A DNA stretch of 64,000 nucleotides, from assembly GCF_900105515.1 (NCBI RefSeq), contig NZ_FNSY01000001.1, positions 1,364,001-1,428,000 on the forward strand. The letters are read 5' to 3'. The notes under the pieces were generated by a model, which saw only the letters and a program-made list of their open reading frames with translations, was not told the DNA's origin and ran no database searches. The position numbers were made by a program, and so were the translations under genes. The DNA comes from Streptomyces sp. 2131.1. GTDB lineage: Bacteria; Actinomycetota; Actinomycetes; Streptomycetales; Streptomycetaceae. The stretch's first letter is position 1; every line of letters begins with the position of its first letter. Shown piece by piece: positions 9,618 to 17,823 of the stretch.

Positions 9618-9709
9618 GCACAGAATCTTCGCACGCGTGGGGAACGAGCCCGGCCCCGCACGGGTGTCCTTCCGCGCGCGGAGCTCGCATTCCGCCTACT
9701 CTTCCCCGC

Positions 9710-10372
9710 ATGGCTGCGGCTCAGGGACACATCTCCGGTCAATCCGATGGCGCTGACGGCACGGACGGTGCGGAGGGTGGTGGTGCCGTCCCGTCCGCGT
9801 TCCGTTCGGCGGTGGACGCGCTGCGCGCGGCGCGGCTGCGTCCCGAGCTGGAGGTGGAGCCGACCCGCCCGCCGAAGCGGCTGGCGCCGCACGCGTACGC
9901 GCTGGAGGCCGCGGTCGTCGACGGCGACGACGATCTCGCCGACGGCCGGCTCGTCCTGCTCCACGACCCGGCCGGCCACGAGGCATGGCAGGGCAGCTTC
10001 CGGCTCGTGACTCTGGTGCGCGCCGAGCTGGAGCCGGAGATGGCCGCCGATCCGCTGCTGCCCGAGGTGTGCTGGTCCTGGCTGACCGGTGCGCTGGAGG
10101 CCCGCGGCCTCTTCTACGGGGAGGCCGGCGGCACGGTCACCATGGCGGGCTCGCACTACTTCGGTGCGCTGGAGACGCGGCGTCCCGCGACCCAGATCGA
10201 GATCCGGGCGTCCTGGACGCCGCGCGAGGGCCGCGGCGGGGTGCCGGACACGGCGGCGCACCTGGTGGCGTGGGGCGACCTGCTCTGCCAGATCGCGGGC
10301 CTGCCGCCCTCGGGCCCTCTCGACGCGGCTGTGGTCACGCTCCCACAGCGACGCGGCCCGCAGGCGCCGTAG
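9710..10372 (+). CDS. DUF3000 family protein
   Basis: A 220-residue cytosolic protein. After an acidic, Gly-rich N-terminus of about 30 residues comes the DUF3000 body: FRSAVDALRAARLRPELEVE, PKRLAPHAYALEAAV, GRLVLLHDPAGHEAWQGSFR, CWSWLTGALEARGLFYGEAGGTVTMAGS, and a C-terminal LVAWGDLLCQIAGLPPSGP. The family is restricted to actinobacteria and typically neighbours hemE and RNase D genes, as here; its function is unknown. No membrane segment, signal peptide or metal motif is visible. It ends just before a terminator and is transcribed divergently from hemE. Confidence 0.8.
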   Translation: MAAAQGHISGQSDGADGTDGAEGGGAVPSAFRSAVDALRAARLRPELEVEPTRPPKRLAPHAYALEAAVVDGDDDLADGRLVLLHDPAGHEAWQGSFRLVTLVRAELEPEMAADPLLPEVCWSWLTGALEARGLFYGEAGGTVTMAGSHYFGALETRRPATQIEIRASWTPREGRGGVPDTAAHLVAWGDLLCQIAGLPPSGPLDAAVVTLPQRRGPQAP

Positions 10373-10395
10373 CCCCTGACAGGAACGGTACGAGC

Positions 10396-10417
10396 GGGGC
10401 GGCCTCCGGGCCGCCCC
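10396..10417 (+). terminator. Intrinsic terminator after DUF3000 gene
   Basis: A 9-bp perfect stem (GGGGCGGCC and complement) with loop TCCG is followed by TTCTTTC. It lies 23 bases past the stop codon and isolates the gene from whiI. Confidence 0.8.
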
Positions 10418-10531
10418 TTCTTTCGTGACGCCATGTCATGCGATCACTTTCAGCCAGCCAAAAACGCCCTCTCGAATCAACCGAACACCCGATTTGCCCG
10501 AATTGTTACTCAACAAATCGTGATCTTCCCC

Positions 10532-10557
10532 TAAAGGAGCAGGGGTCTGCTGCCGAA
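10532..10557 (+). promoter_or_regulatory. Sigma-WhiG promoter of whiI
   Basis: TAAA, a 16-base spacer, then GCCGAA matches the sigma-WhiG/sigma-D family consensus TAAA-N15/16-GCCGATAA in both boxes. It lies about 80 bases upstream of the whiI start. S. coelicolor whiI is known to be transcribed by sigma-WhiG, so the site fits established biology. The surrounding stretch from 10430 is unusually AT-rich for this genome. Confidence 0.8.
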
Positions 10558-10637
10558 GGAGTCAATGACCCTACAAGCACGGTTCGCCCCGGCTTCATCC
10601 CCGAGCCGGCCCGTCCCGCCACTCCCCAGGAGGCCTG

Positions 10638-11300
10638 GTGTCCGTTCTCCTCGAGCAGCCCGCAAGCCTGGTCGCCTACCGCCCGAACAAGCCGACGGCC
10701 ATGGTCGTCGTGGCCGACCCGCGCGTCCGTTCCACCGTGACCCGCCATCTGTGGGCCCTCGGAGTTCGTGACGTCATCGAGGCGTCGTCCATCGCGGAGG
10801 CCCGTCCCCGCGTCGGCAACCCGCGCGACATCTGCGTAGCCGACGTCCACCTGCCCGACGGTTCCGGGCTGACCCTGCTGTCCGAAACCCGAGCCGCCGG
10901 CTGGCCCAACGGTCTCGCCCTGTCCGCCGCCGATGACATCGGTGCCGTGCGCAACGCCCTCGCGGGCGGCGTCAAGGGCTACGTCGTCACCGGCACCCGT
11001 ACCAACATCGGCCACCCGGCCCGTCCCGGCGTCGCCCCCATCGGCGCCACCGCCGCCCGTATGCACCGCCGGCCCCCCGGCACCCCGAGCCACCCGGGCG
11101 GCTACCGCGAACTGTCCGGCCGCGAGGTGGAGGTCCTGCGGCTCGTCGCCGAGGGCCAGTCCAACAAGGCCATCGGCGTTTCCATGGGCCTGTCCGCCCT
11201 GACCGTCAAGAGCCACCTCGCCCGTATCGCCCGCAAGCTCGGCACCGGAGACCGCGCCGGAATGGTCGCCGTGGCCCTGCGGACGGGCATCATCCACTGA
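10638..11300 (+). CDS. whiI: WhiI, atypical orphan response regulator of sporulation
   Basis: A 220-residue regulator. A receiver-like domain covers residues 20-120 and a LuxR/FixJ helix-turn-helix covers about 152-215 (YRELSGREVEVLRLVAEGQS, SNKAIGVSMGLSALTVKSHL). The usual acidic pair at the end of beta-1 is reduced to one residue (VVVADP, Asp27), while Asp69 (VADVHLPDGSG), Ser96 and Lys113 occupy the remaining positions, so phosphorylation is doubtful. In S. coelicolor, WhiI acts late in aerial hyphae and forms a heterodimer with BldM to activate sporulation genes. The GTG start has CCAGGAGG upstream. It is flanked by hemE/DUF3000 and an RNase D gene, as in S. coelicolor. Confidence 0.92.
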   Translation: MSVLLEQPASLVAYRPNKPTAMVVVADPRVRSTVTRHLWALGVRDVIEASSIAEARPRVGNPRDICVADVHLPDGSGLTLLSETRAAGWPNGLALSAADDIGAVRNALAGGVKGYVVTGTRTNIGHPARPGVAPIGATAARMHRRPPGTPSHPGGYRELSGREVEVLRLVAEGQSNKAIGVSMGLSALTVKSHLARIARKLGTGDRAGMVAVALRTGIIH

Positions 11301-11354
11301 TCCCCGCACCCGGCCGGTGCGCGGAACACGCGGAACCGGCTGGATTACGCGCAT

Positions 11355-11392
11355 CGGCGGCTGCCGACGGAACGTTCCGTCGGCAGCCGCCG
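11355..11392. terminator. 38-bp perfect palindrome after whiI
   Basis: An uninterrupted 38-base palindrome centred on AACGTT (19 bp per arm) lies 55 bases after the whiI stop and 25 bases before the next GTG. It is best read as the whiI terminator. Because it abuts the next gene it could also act as an operator or affect translation there. Confidence 0.6.
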
Positions 11393-11416
11393 CGTACACA
11401 CAGATACCCTTGACAC

Positions 11417-12691
11417 GTGACCGACGCCCAAGAGACCGCAGCAGACACATCACTGCGAACCACCGGGGGCGCTCCCCCGGACGACGTCGCCCCGGCGCCG
11501 ATCCCCTTGCTCGAACCGCGCGAGGGCATTCCGCCGGTGGTGGCGTCCGGCGACGCCCTGGCCGGGGTGATCGCCGCATTCGCCGCGGGCTCGGGCCCGG
11601 TGGCCGTGGACGCCGAGCGGGCGTCCGGCTACCGCTACGGCCAGCGCGCCTACCTCGTACAGCTGCGGCGCGACGGGGCGGGCAGCGCGCTCGTCGACCC
11701 CGTCGGCTGCCCCGACCTGTCCGGGCTCGGCGAGGCGCTGCGCGGAACCGAATGGATCCTGCACGCGGCGACGCAGGACCTGCCCTGTCTGCGCGAGATA
11801 GGGATGACACCGACCGGACTCTTCGACACCGAGCTGGCCGGGCGGCTGGCCGGTTTCCCGCGGGTCGGCCTCGGCGCCATGGTGGAGAACGTCCTCGGCT
11901 ACTCGCTGGAGAAGGGCCACTCCGCCGTCGACTGGTCCACCCGCCCGCTGCCCGAGCCCTGGCTGCGCTACGCCGCGCTCGACGTCGAGCTCCTCATCGA
12001 CCTGCGCAACGCGCTGGAGGACGAGCTCGACCGGCAGAACAAGCTGGAGTGGGCCCAGGAGGAGTTCGCGGCCATCGCCTCGGCGCCGCCCGCTCCCCCG
12101 CGCCAGGACCCGTGGCGCCGCACCTCCGGGATGCACAAGGTCCGCCGCCGCCGGCAGATGGCGGTGGTACGGGAGCTGTGGAACGCCCGCGATCAGATCG
12201 CCCGGCGGCGGGACATCTCGCCCGGCAAGGTGCTCGGCGACGGGGCGATCATCGAGGCCGCGCTCGCACTGCCGCCGAACACGCAGGCCCTGACCGCCCT
12301 GCCCGGCTTCGGCCCGCGCATGGGGCGGCGCCAGCTGGAGCAGTGGCAGGCCGCCGTCGACCGGGCCAAGGCCCTGCCCGACACGGAGCTGCCACAGCCC
12401 GGCCAGGCCGTCGCGGGCCCGCCCCCGCCGCGCGCCTGGGCCGACAAGGACCCGGCCGCCGCCGCCCGGCTCTCGGCCGCCCGCGCAGCAGTCTCCGCAC
12501 TCGCGGAGCGGCTGCACCTGCCGCAGGAGAACCTGATCACGCCGGACACCGTGCGCCGGGTGTGCTGGGAGCCGCCGAAGAACCCGACGCCGGAGACGGT
12601 GGAGTCCGCGCTCGCCGGGTACGGCGCGCGGCACTGGCAGATCGAGCAGGTGGCCCCACTGCTGTACCGCGCGCTGATCCAGCCCTCGTAA
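11417..12691 (+). CDS. rnd: RNase D-like 3'-5' exonuclease with HRDC domain
   Basis: A 424-residue protein. The DEDD exonuclease domain spans residues about 40-225 with VAVDAERASGYRYGQRAYLV (Asp and Glu metal ligands), LHAATQDLPCLREIG, FDTELAGRLAGFPRVGLGAM (Asp) and WLRYAALDVELLIDL (Tyr and Asp). A linker and an HRDC-type helical domain follow (about 235-320: RRRDISPGKVLGDGAIIEA, LPGFGPRMGRRQLEQW). Family members trim 3' ends of stable RNAs; an RNase D is known next to whiI. A GTG start is used; no clear ribosome-binding site is present because the upstream bases belong to the 38-bp palindrome and its flank. Confidence 0.85.
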   Translation: MTDAQETAADTSLRTTGGAPPDDVAPAPIPLLEPREGIPPVVASGDALAGVIAAFAAGSGPVAVDAERASGYRYGQRAYLVQLRRDGAGSALVDPVGCPDLSGLGEALRGTEWILHAATQDLPCLREIGMTPTGLFDTELAGRLAGFPRVGLGAMVENVLGYSLEKGHSAVDWSTRPLPEPWLRYAALDVELLIDLRNALEDELDRQNKLEWAQEEFAAIASAPPAPPRQDPWRRTSGMHKVRRRRQMAVVRELWNARDQIARRRDISPGKVLGDGAIIEAALALPPNTQALTALPGFGPRMGRRQLEQWQAAVDRAKALPDTELPQPGQAVAGPPPPRAWADKDPAAAARLSAARAAVSALAERLHLPQENLITPDTVRRVCWEPPKNPTPETVESALAGYGARHWQIEQVAPLLYRALIQPS

Positions 12692-12772
12692 CGGCCCCGC
12701 AGCGACCCTCGTGGCTCCATGGGACAGGGGCGTGATCACGCCAGGTTCCACGCGGCACCGCGCACGTACCGG

Positions 12773-12814
12773 AATGGCCCGGGCGGACTCGAAAACGAGT
12801 CCGCCCGGGCCATT
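12773..12814 (+). terminator. Terminator after rnd
   Basis: A perfect 19-bp stem with loop AAAA separates rnd from the fad operon. The stem begins with AATGG and ends with CCATT, giving the weak A-T base common in bidirectional terminators. Confidence 0.8.
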
Positions 12815-12978
12815 CGCCGTGTACGGGGCACCCTTCCACGGACAATTTCCACGTGTGACCTTCGCCGCTCCCGCCCCAGGGGGTGGGCAGTCTGGTTACC
12901 CGCAAGTAGCATGAGCGGAGCGGCGTGCCCCGGCGCGCCCCGCAGCAGTGCCATCCCGCACCCTGGAGGAGAGCCATC

Positions 12979-14205
12979 GTGCCTCGTACCATCCGGGACG
13001 TCGTCTTCGTCGACGGCGTCCGCACCCCGTTCGGCAAGGCGGGCCCGAAGGGCATCTACCACGAGACCCGCGCCGACGATCTCGTCGTGAAGGCCATCCG
13101 GGAGCTGCTGCGCCGCAACCCGGACCTGGACCCCAAGAAGATCGACGAGGTCGCCATCGCCGCGACCACGCAGATCGGCGACCAGGGCCTCACGCTCGGC
13201 CGCACCGCCGGGATCCTGGCCGGTCTGCCGCAGTCCGTCCCGGGCTACTCCATCGACCGCATGTGCGCGGGCGCCCTGACGGCCGTCACCTCGACGGCCG
13301 GCTCCATCGCCTTCGGCGCGTACGACGTCGTCGTCGCCGGTGGCGTCGAGCACATGGGCCGCCACCCGATGGGCGAGGGCGTCGACCCGAACCCGCGCTT
13401 CGTATCGGAGAAGCTGGTCGACGAGTCCGCCCTGTTCATGGGCATGACCGCGGAGAACCTGCACGACCGGTACCCCACGATCACCAAGCAGCGCGCCGAC
13501 GAGTACGCGGTCCGCTCGCAGGAGAAGGCCGCCAAGGCGTACGCCAACGGCAAGATCCAGCAGGACCTGGTGCCGGTCTCGGTGCGCCGCACCAACGCTG
13601 AGGCCGGCGAGACGGGCTGGGGCCTGGTCACCGCCGACGAGCCGATGCGCCCGGGCACCACCATGGAGTCCCTGGCAAACCTGAAGACCCCCTTCCGCGC
13701 CCACGGCCGCGTGACGGCCGGTAACGCCGCAGGTCTCAACGACGGCGCCACCGCCTCCCTGCTCGCCGCCGAGGACGTCGCGCGCGAGCTGGGCCTCCCG
13801 GTCAAGATGCGCCTCGTCTCCTACGCCTTCGCGGGCGTCGAGCCCGAGGTCATGGGCTACGGCCCGATCCCGGCCACGGAGAAGGCACTCGCCCAGGCCG
13901 GCCTGTCCATCTCGGACATCGGTCTCTTCGAGATCAACGAGGCTTTCGCCGTACAGGTGCTGGCCTTCCTGGAGCACTACGGCATCGCCGACGACGACGC
14001 CCGCGTCAACCAGTACGGCGGCGCGATCGCCTACGGTCACCCGCTGGCCTCCTCCGGCGTCCGCCTGATGACGCAGCTGGCCCGCCAGTTCGAGGAGCAG
14101 CCCGAGGTCCGCTACGGCCTCACGACCATGTGCGTCGGCTTCGGCATGGGCGCCACGGTCGTCTGGGAGAACCCGCACTTCGAGAACGCCGGAGGCGACA
14201 AGTGA
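12979..14205 (+). CDS. fadA: Acetyl-CoA C-acyltransferase (thiolase) of fatty acid oxidation
   Basis: A 408-residue thiolase that cleaves 3-ketoacyl-CoA in the last step of beta-oxidation. The nucleophile is Cys96 in SIDRMCAGAL; the other catalytic residues are in INEAFAV, GGAIAYGHPLASSG (His near 354) and TTMCVGFGMG (Cys near 385). The GTG start has GGAGGAG upstream and the N-terminus reads TIRDVVFVDGVRTPFGK, typical of FadA. The stop overlaps the next start as GTGA, so it is translationally coupled to the alpha subunit; the two should form the trifunctional-type complex. Confidence 0.9.
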   Translation: MPRTIRDVVFVDGVRTPFGKAGPKGIYHETRADDLVVKAIRELLRRNPDLDPKKIDEVAIAATTQIGDQGLTLGRTAGILAGLPQSVPGYSIDRMCAGALTAVTSTAGSIAFGAYDVVVAGGVEHMGRHPMGEGVDPNPRFVSEKLVDESALFMGMTAENLHDRYPTITKQRADEYAVRSQEKAAKAYANGKIQQDLVPVSVRRTNAEAGETGWGLVTADEPMRPGTTMESLANLKTPFRAHGRVTAGNAAGLNDGATASLLAAEDVARELGLPVKMRLVSYAFAGVEPEVMGYGPIPATEKALAQAGLSISDIGLFEINEAFAVQVLAFLEHYGIADDDARVNQYGGAIAYGHPLASSGVRLMTQLARQFEEQPEVRYGLTTMCVGFGMGATVVWENPHFENAGGDK

Positions 14206-16331
14206 GCACCACCACCGAGCTTCTGAAGGGTGCGGCCGAGCTGTTCCCGGACGAGGTCGTCACCCAGGCGCACGTACGCCACCTGGACCTGCCGGCCGGT
14301 GCGGGGCGCTTCGCCCTGATCACGCTGGACAACGGCTTCGACCACACCAAGCCGACCACCTTCGGACCGCAGTCGCTGGCGAACCTGAACGCCGCCATCG
14401 ACCAGGTCGAGAAGGAGGCCGCCGACGGCGCCATCACCGGCGTCGGCATCACCGGCAAGCCGTTCATCTTCGCGGTCGGCGCCGACCTCAAGGGCGTCGA
14501 GCTGCTCAAGGAGCACAAGGACGCGCTGGCGATCGGCAAGGGCGGCCACGACGTCTTCCGCCGCCTCTCCGGTCTCGCGGTCCCGACGTTCGCGTACTAC
14601 AACGGCGCGGCGATGGGCGGCGGTGTCGAGGTCGGGCTGCACTGCTCGTACCGCACCGTCTCCAAGGCGCTGCCCGCGTTCTCGCTGCCCGAGGTCTTCC
14701 TCGGTCTGGTCCCCGGCTGGGGCGGCTGCGCGCTGCTGCCGAACCTGATCGGCGCCGACCGCGCGGTCTCGGTGATCATCGAGAACTCGCTGAACCAGAA
14801 CCGCCAGCTCAAGGGCAAGCAGGTCTTCGAGCTCGGCATCGCCGACGCGATCTTCGAGGGCGCGGACTTCCTGGAGCGCTCGCTGGTGTGGACCGCCGAC
14901 GTGCTCAACGGCACGGTCTCGGTGGAGCGCCCCGAGGTCGACCGCGGTGAGGCCTGGGACCAGGCCATCGCCCGCGGCCGTGCCATCGCCGACTCCAAGG
15001 TGCACGGCGCGGCCCCGGCCGCGTACCGCGCGCTGGAGATCATCGCCGCGGCCAAGGACGGCGACCTGTCGGCCGGCTTCGACGCCGAGGACCAGGCACT
15101 CGCAGACCTGATCATGGGCGGCGAGCTGCGCTCCGGGATCTACTCCTTCAACCTGGTCCAGAAGCGCGCCAAGCGCCCGGCCGGTGCCCCGGACAAGAAC
15201 CTGGCCCGCCCGGTCACCAAGGTGGGCGTGGTGGGCGCGGGCCTGATGGCCAGCCAGCTCGCCCTGCTCTTCCTGCGCCGCCTGGAGGTGCCGGTCGTAC
15301 TGACCGACATCGACCAGGAGCGCGTCGACAAGGGTGTGGGCTACGTCCACGCCGAGATCGAGAAGCTGCTCGGCAAGGGCCGCATCAACCAGGACAAGGC
15401 CAACCGCCTGAAGGCCCTGGTCACCGGTGTGCTGGACAAGGCGGAGGGCTTCTCCGACGCCGACTTCATCATCGAGGCGGTCTTCGAGGAGATCGGCGTC
15501 AAGCAGCAGGTGTTCGCGGAGGTCGAGGCGGTCGCCCCGGCGCACGCGATCCTCGCCACCAACACCTCGTCCCTCTCGGTCACCGAGATGGCGTCGAAGC
15601 TGAAGCACCCCGAGCGCGTGGTCGGCTTCCACTTCTTCAACCCGGTCGCGATCCTCCCGCTGCTGGAGATCGTGCGCGGCGAGCAGACGGACGACGCCTC
15701 GCTGGCGACGGCCTTCGGTGTGGCCCGCAAGCTGAAGAAGACCGCGGTGCTGGTGAAGGACGCCCCGGCGTTCGTCGTCAACCGCATCCTCACCCGCTTC
15801 ATGGGCGAGATCCAGAACGTCATCGACGAAGGCACCCCGGTCGAGGTCGCGGAGAAGGCCATCGAGCCGCTCGGCCTGCCGATGTCGCCGCTGGTGCTCC
15901 TGGAGCTCGTCGGCCCGGCGATCGGCCTGCACGTCTCCGAGACCCTGAACCGCGCCTTCCCGGAGCGCTTCACCGTCTCCGAGAACCTGGCCGCCGTGGT
16001 CAAGGCGGGCAAGCGCGGCTTCTACGTCTACGACTCCGGTAAGCCGGAGCTGGACCCGGAGGTCGCCGCCCTCCTCAAGCAGGGCGACACCGTCCTGACC
16101 GAGGAGCAGGTCCGCGACCGCGTCCTGGACGCGGTGGCGCAGGAGATCGGCCTGATGCTGGACGAGGGCGTCGTCGCCGAGGCCCAGGACATCGACCTCT
16201 GCCTGATCACCGGCGCGGGCTGGCCCTTCCACCTGGGCGGCATCACGCCGTACCTGGACCGCGAGGGCGTCTCGGAGCGGGTGAACGGGAAGAAGTTCCT
16301 GGCGCGGGGTGTGGCCAGCGTTCCGGCGTAA
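14202..16331 (+). CDS. fadB: Fatty acid oxidation complex alpha subunit (enoyl-CoA hydratase / 3-hydroxyacyl-CoA dehydrogenase)
   Basis: A 709-residue bifunctional enzyme. Residues 1-300 are the crotonase domain (GITGKPFIFAVGADLKG and YNGAAMGGGVEVGLH make the oxyanion hole; LPEVFLGLVPGWGG carries the catalytic Glu). From about 335 the NAD-binding 3-hydroxyacyl-CoA dehydrogenase domain starts (VGVVGAGLMASQLALLF), with VVGFHFFNPVAILPLLEIVR holding the catalytic His, and helical C-terminal domains end at 709. It hydrates enoyl-CoA and oxidises the product, which goes to FadA encoded just upstream. The GTG start overlaps the fadA stop by four bases. Confidence 0.9.
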   Translation: MSTTTELLKGAAELFPDEVVTQAHVRHLDLPAGAGRFALITLDNGFDHTKPTTFGPQSLANLNAAIDQVEKEAADGAITGVGITGKPFIFAVGADLKGVELLKEHKDALAIGKGGHDVFRRLSGLAVPTFAYYNGAAMGGGVEVGLHCSYRTVSKALPAFSLPEVFLGLVPGWGGCALLPNLIGADRAVSVIIENSLNQNRQLKGKQVFELGIADAIFEGADFLERSLVWTADVLNGTVSVERPEVDRGEAWDQAIARGRAIADSKVHGAAPAAYRALEIIAAAKDGDLSAGFDAEDQALADLIMGGELRSGIYSFNLVQKRAKRPAGAPDKNLARPVTKVGVVGAGLMASQLALLFLRRLEVPVVLTDIDQERVDKGVGYVHAEIEKLLGKGRINQDKANRLKALVTGVLDKAEGFSDADFIIEAVFEEIGVKQQVFAEVEAVAPAHAILATNTSSLSVTEMASKLKHPERVVGFHFFNPVAILPLLEIVRGEQTDDASLATAFGVARKLKKTAVLVKDAPAFVVNRILTRFMGEIQNVIDEGTPVEVAEKAIEPLGLPMSPLVLLELVGPAIGLHVSETLNRAFPERFTVSENLAAVVKAGKRGFYVYDSGKPELDPEVAALLKQGDTVLTEEQVRDRVLDAVAQEIGLMLDEGVVAEAQDIDLCLITGAGWPFHLGGITPYLDREGVSERVNGKKFLARGVASVPA

Positions 16332-16356
16332 CGCACAGCGCTTCGCAAGAAGATAA

Positions 16357-16384
16357 GGGGGTACCGCCGGCCGGCGGTACCCCC
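16357..16384. terminator. Bidirectional terminator between fadB and SGNH gene
   Basis: A 28-base perfect palindrome (14 bp per arm, GGGGGTACCGCCGG) sits between convergent genes, 25 bases after fadB and 8 bases past the end of the minus-strand operon. It probably serves both. Confidence 0.8.
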
Positions 16385-16392
16385 CTCGCGCG

Positions 16393-17781
16393 TCACCAGG
16401 TGGGCAGCGCCGGATAGTGCTCGCAGCCCGGACCGCAGGGCAGACGCGAGGACATCGACGTGTGCAGCCAGCTGTCCTCGGGCACGCCGTGCACCTTCAG
16501 CTCCAGGCTCGTCGGGGGCGAGTGGATGGCACTGAACACCGCCACGAACTCGACGGTGTACGTGCCCGGCCGCCAGTCGTGGGCGTGGGCGACCCGCCAG
16601 CTGCCGTCCTCCTGCACCGGTGCCTCGGCTATGAGCCGGCCCTGCTCCAGCACCATGACCTTCTCGGCGCCGCGTCCCGCCCTGCCGGAGAACCGGGGGC
16701 GCGGGCCGTTCCAGGAGCCCTTGCGCGGTCCGACGACCTCGGGAGCCTCCACCCGGTCGAGGACTTCGAACTCCGTCTCCGCCGACGTGGACACCGCGTC
16801 GCCGGCGAGGGCGACCGCGGTCACCTTGTGCCGGCCTCCGGGCCACTGCACGGCGCGCCGCCACTGCCACGTCCCGTCCTCGGCCGTGCGGGTCCCGCCG
16901 AGGTAATCGCCCTCCTCGAAGAAGAGCACGTACTCGGCGCCCTTGGGCGCGGTCCCCGTGAGCTTGCGACCGGCACCGACCAGGGCATCGGGGGCCGGGG
17001 AGGTGAAGGCCGGCGCGGCGGCGACCTCGGGCTGTGCGGTCAGCGCGAGCTGCGGCTGCTGCACCGTGAATTCGGTCTGTACGGGCGGCAGCTGCCCCGG
17101 CGCCAGTCGCTGGGTGTCCACCAGTCCGGGGGGCAGTCCGGGCAGAGCGGCCAGTCCACTCGCCACCAGCCGGGCCGCTTCGCGGGCCCCGGCGTGGTTG
17201 AAGTGGGACGCGTCGATGATGCCCTGCGGGTGGTTCGGGTGCTCTGCGGGGTCCAGCCACCGGTAGAGCCCCCTGGCCCGCATGGGGCCCAGCTCGGCGA
17301 GGAGCTGGGTGGTGGAGGCCGTCAGGTCGATGACCGGGCAGCCGAGTTCCGCGGCGGCTTCCAGGGTCAGCCGGGGGTAGTCCTCGTGCGTGTTCACCGG
17401 GTTGCCGGCCACGTCGAAGGTGCACCGGGGAGCCGGGGTGAGGAGGACGGGCACGGCGCCCTCGCCCCGGATCGCCTCGACGTACAGCCGCAGGTACTCC
17501 TTGAACTCCCGCGCGCCGTGGTACCGGTTCATCTGGTTGATCCGCTGCTCGACGTTGCCGAAGGCGATGAGTACCAGGTCGCCGTGGCCGACGAGGGTGA
17601 GCAGCGCGGTGAACCGCCCCGTGTAGTAGCCCCGCAGCGTCATGGCGTCGCGCGCGTAGTTGCGTACGTCGCAGTCGGGGCCCAGGAACTCGGTGAGGTA
17701 CTGGCCCCAGCCCGCGAGCGGTGACTCCTCCTCGGTGCGGGAGGCGGCCACCGAATTGCCGATGACGCAGATCTTTCTCAT
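16393..17781 (-). CDS. SGNH-fold hydrolase with C-terminal Ig-like repeats
   Basis: A 462-residue protein, last of a five-gene operon. Residues 1-205 have SGNH esterase blocks in order: VIGNSVAAS with Ser10 as nucleophile (GNS in place of the usual GDS), FGNVEQR with Asn76, and IIDASHFNHAGA with Asp190 and His193. Such enzymes remove acetyl or acyl esters from polysaccharides. After a Pro/Gln-rich linker come at least two beta-sandwich repeats (about 245-330 and 335-420), each with a W-Q-W/SWRVAHAHDW-type core and GRHKVTAVA or GTYTVEFVA strands, resembling bacterial Ig-like adhesive domains. No signal peptide is visible, so its location is unclear. It follows the PIG-L gene by 42 bases. Confidence 0.7.
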   Translation of the reverse strand: MRKICVIGNSVAASRTEEESPLAGWGQYLTEFLGPDCDVRNYARDAMTLRGYYTGRFTALLTLVGHGDLVLIAFGNVEQRINQMNRYHGAREFKEYLRLYVEAIRGEGAVPVLLTPAPRCTFDVAGNPVNTHEDYPRLTLEAAAELGCPVIDLTASTTQLLAELGPMRARGLYRWLDPAEHPNHPQGIIDASHFNHAGAREAARLVASGLAALPGLPPGLVDTQRLAPGQLPPVQTEFTVQQPQLALTAQPEVAAAPAFTSPAPDALVGAGRKLTGTAPKGAEYVLFFEEGDYLGGTRTAEDGTWQWRRAVQWPGGRHKVTAVALAGDAVSTSAETEFEVLDRVEAPEVVGPRKGSWNGPRPRFSGRAGRGAEKVMVLEQGRLIAEAPVQEDGSWRVAHAHDWRPGTYTVEFVAVFSAIHSPPTSLELKVHGVPEDSWLHTSMSSRLPCGPGCEHYPALPTW

Positions 17782-17823
17782 GTCTTCTTCTCGTCTCCGT
17801 TGTCGCCTGCCCCGAGGCGGGGG

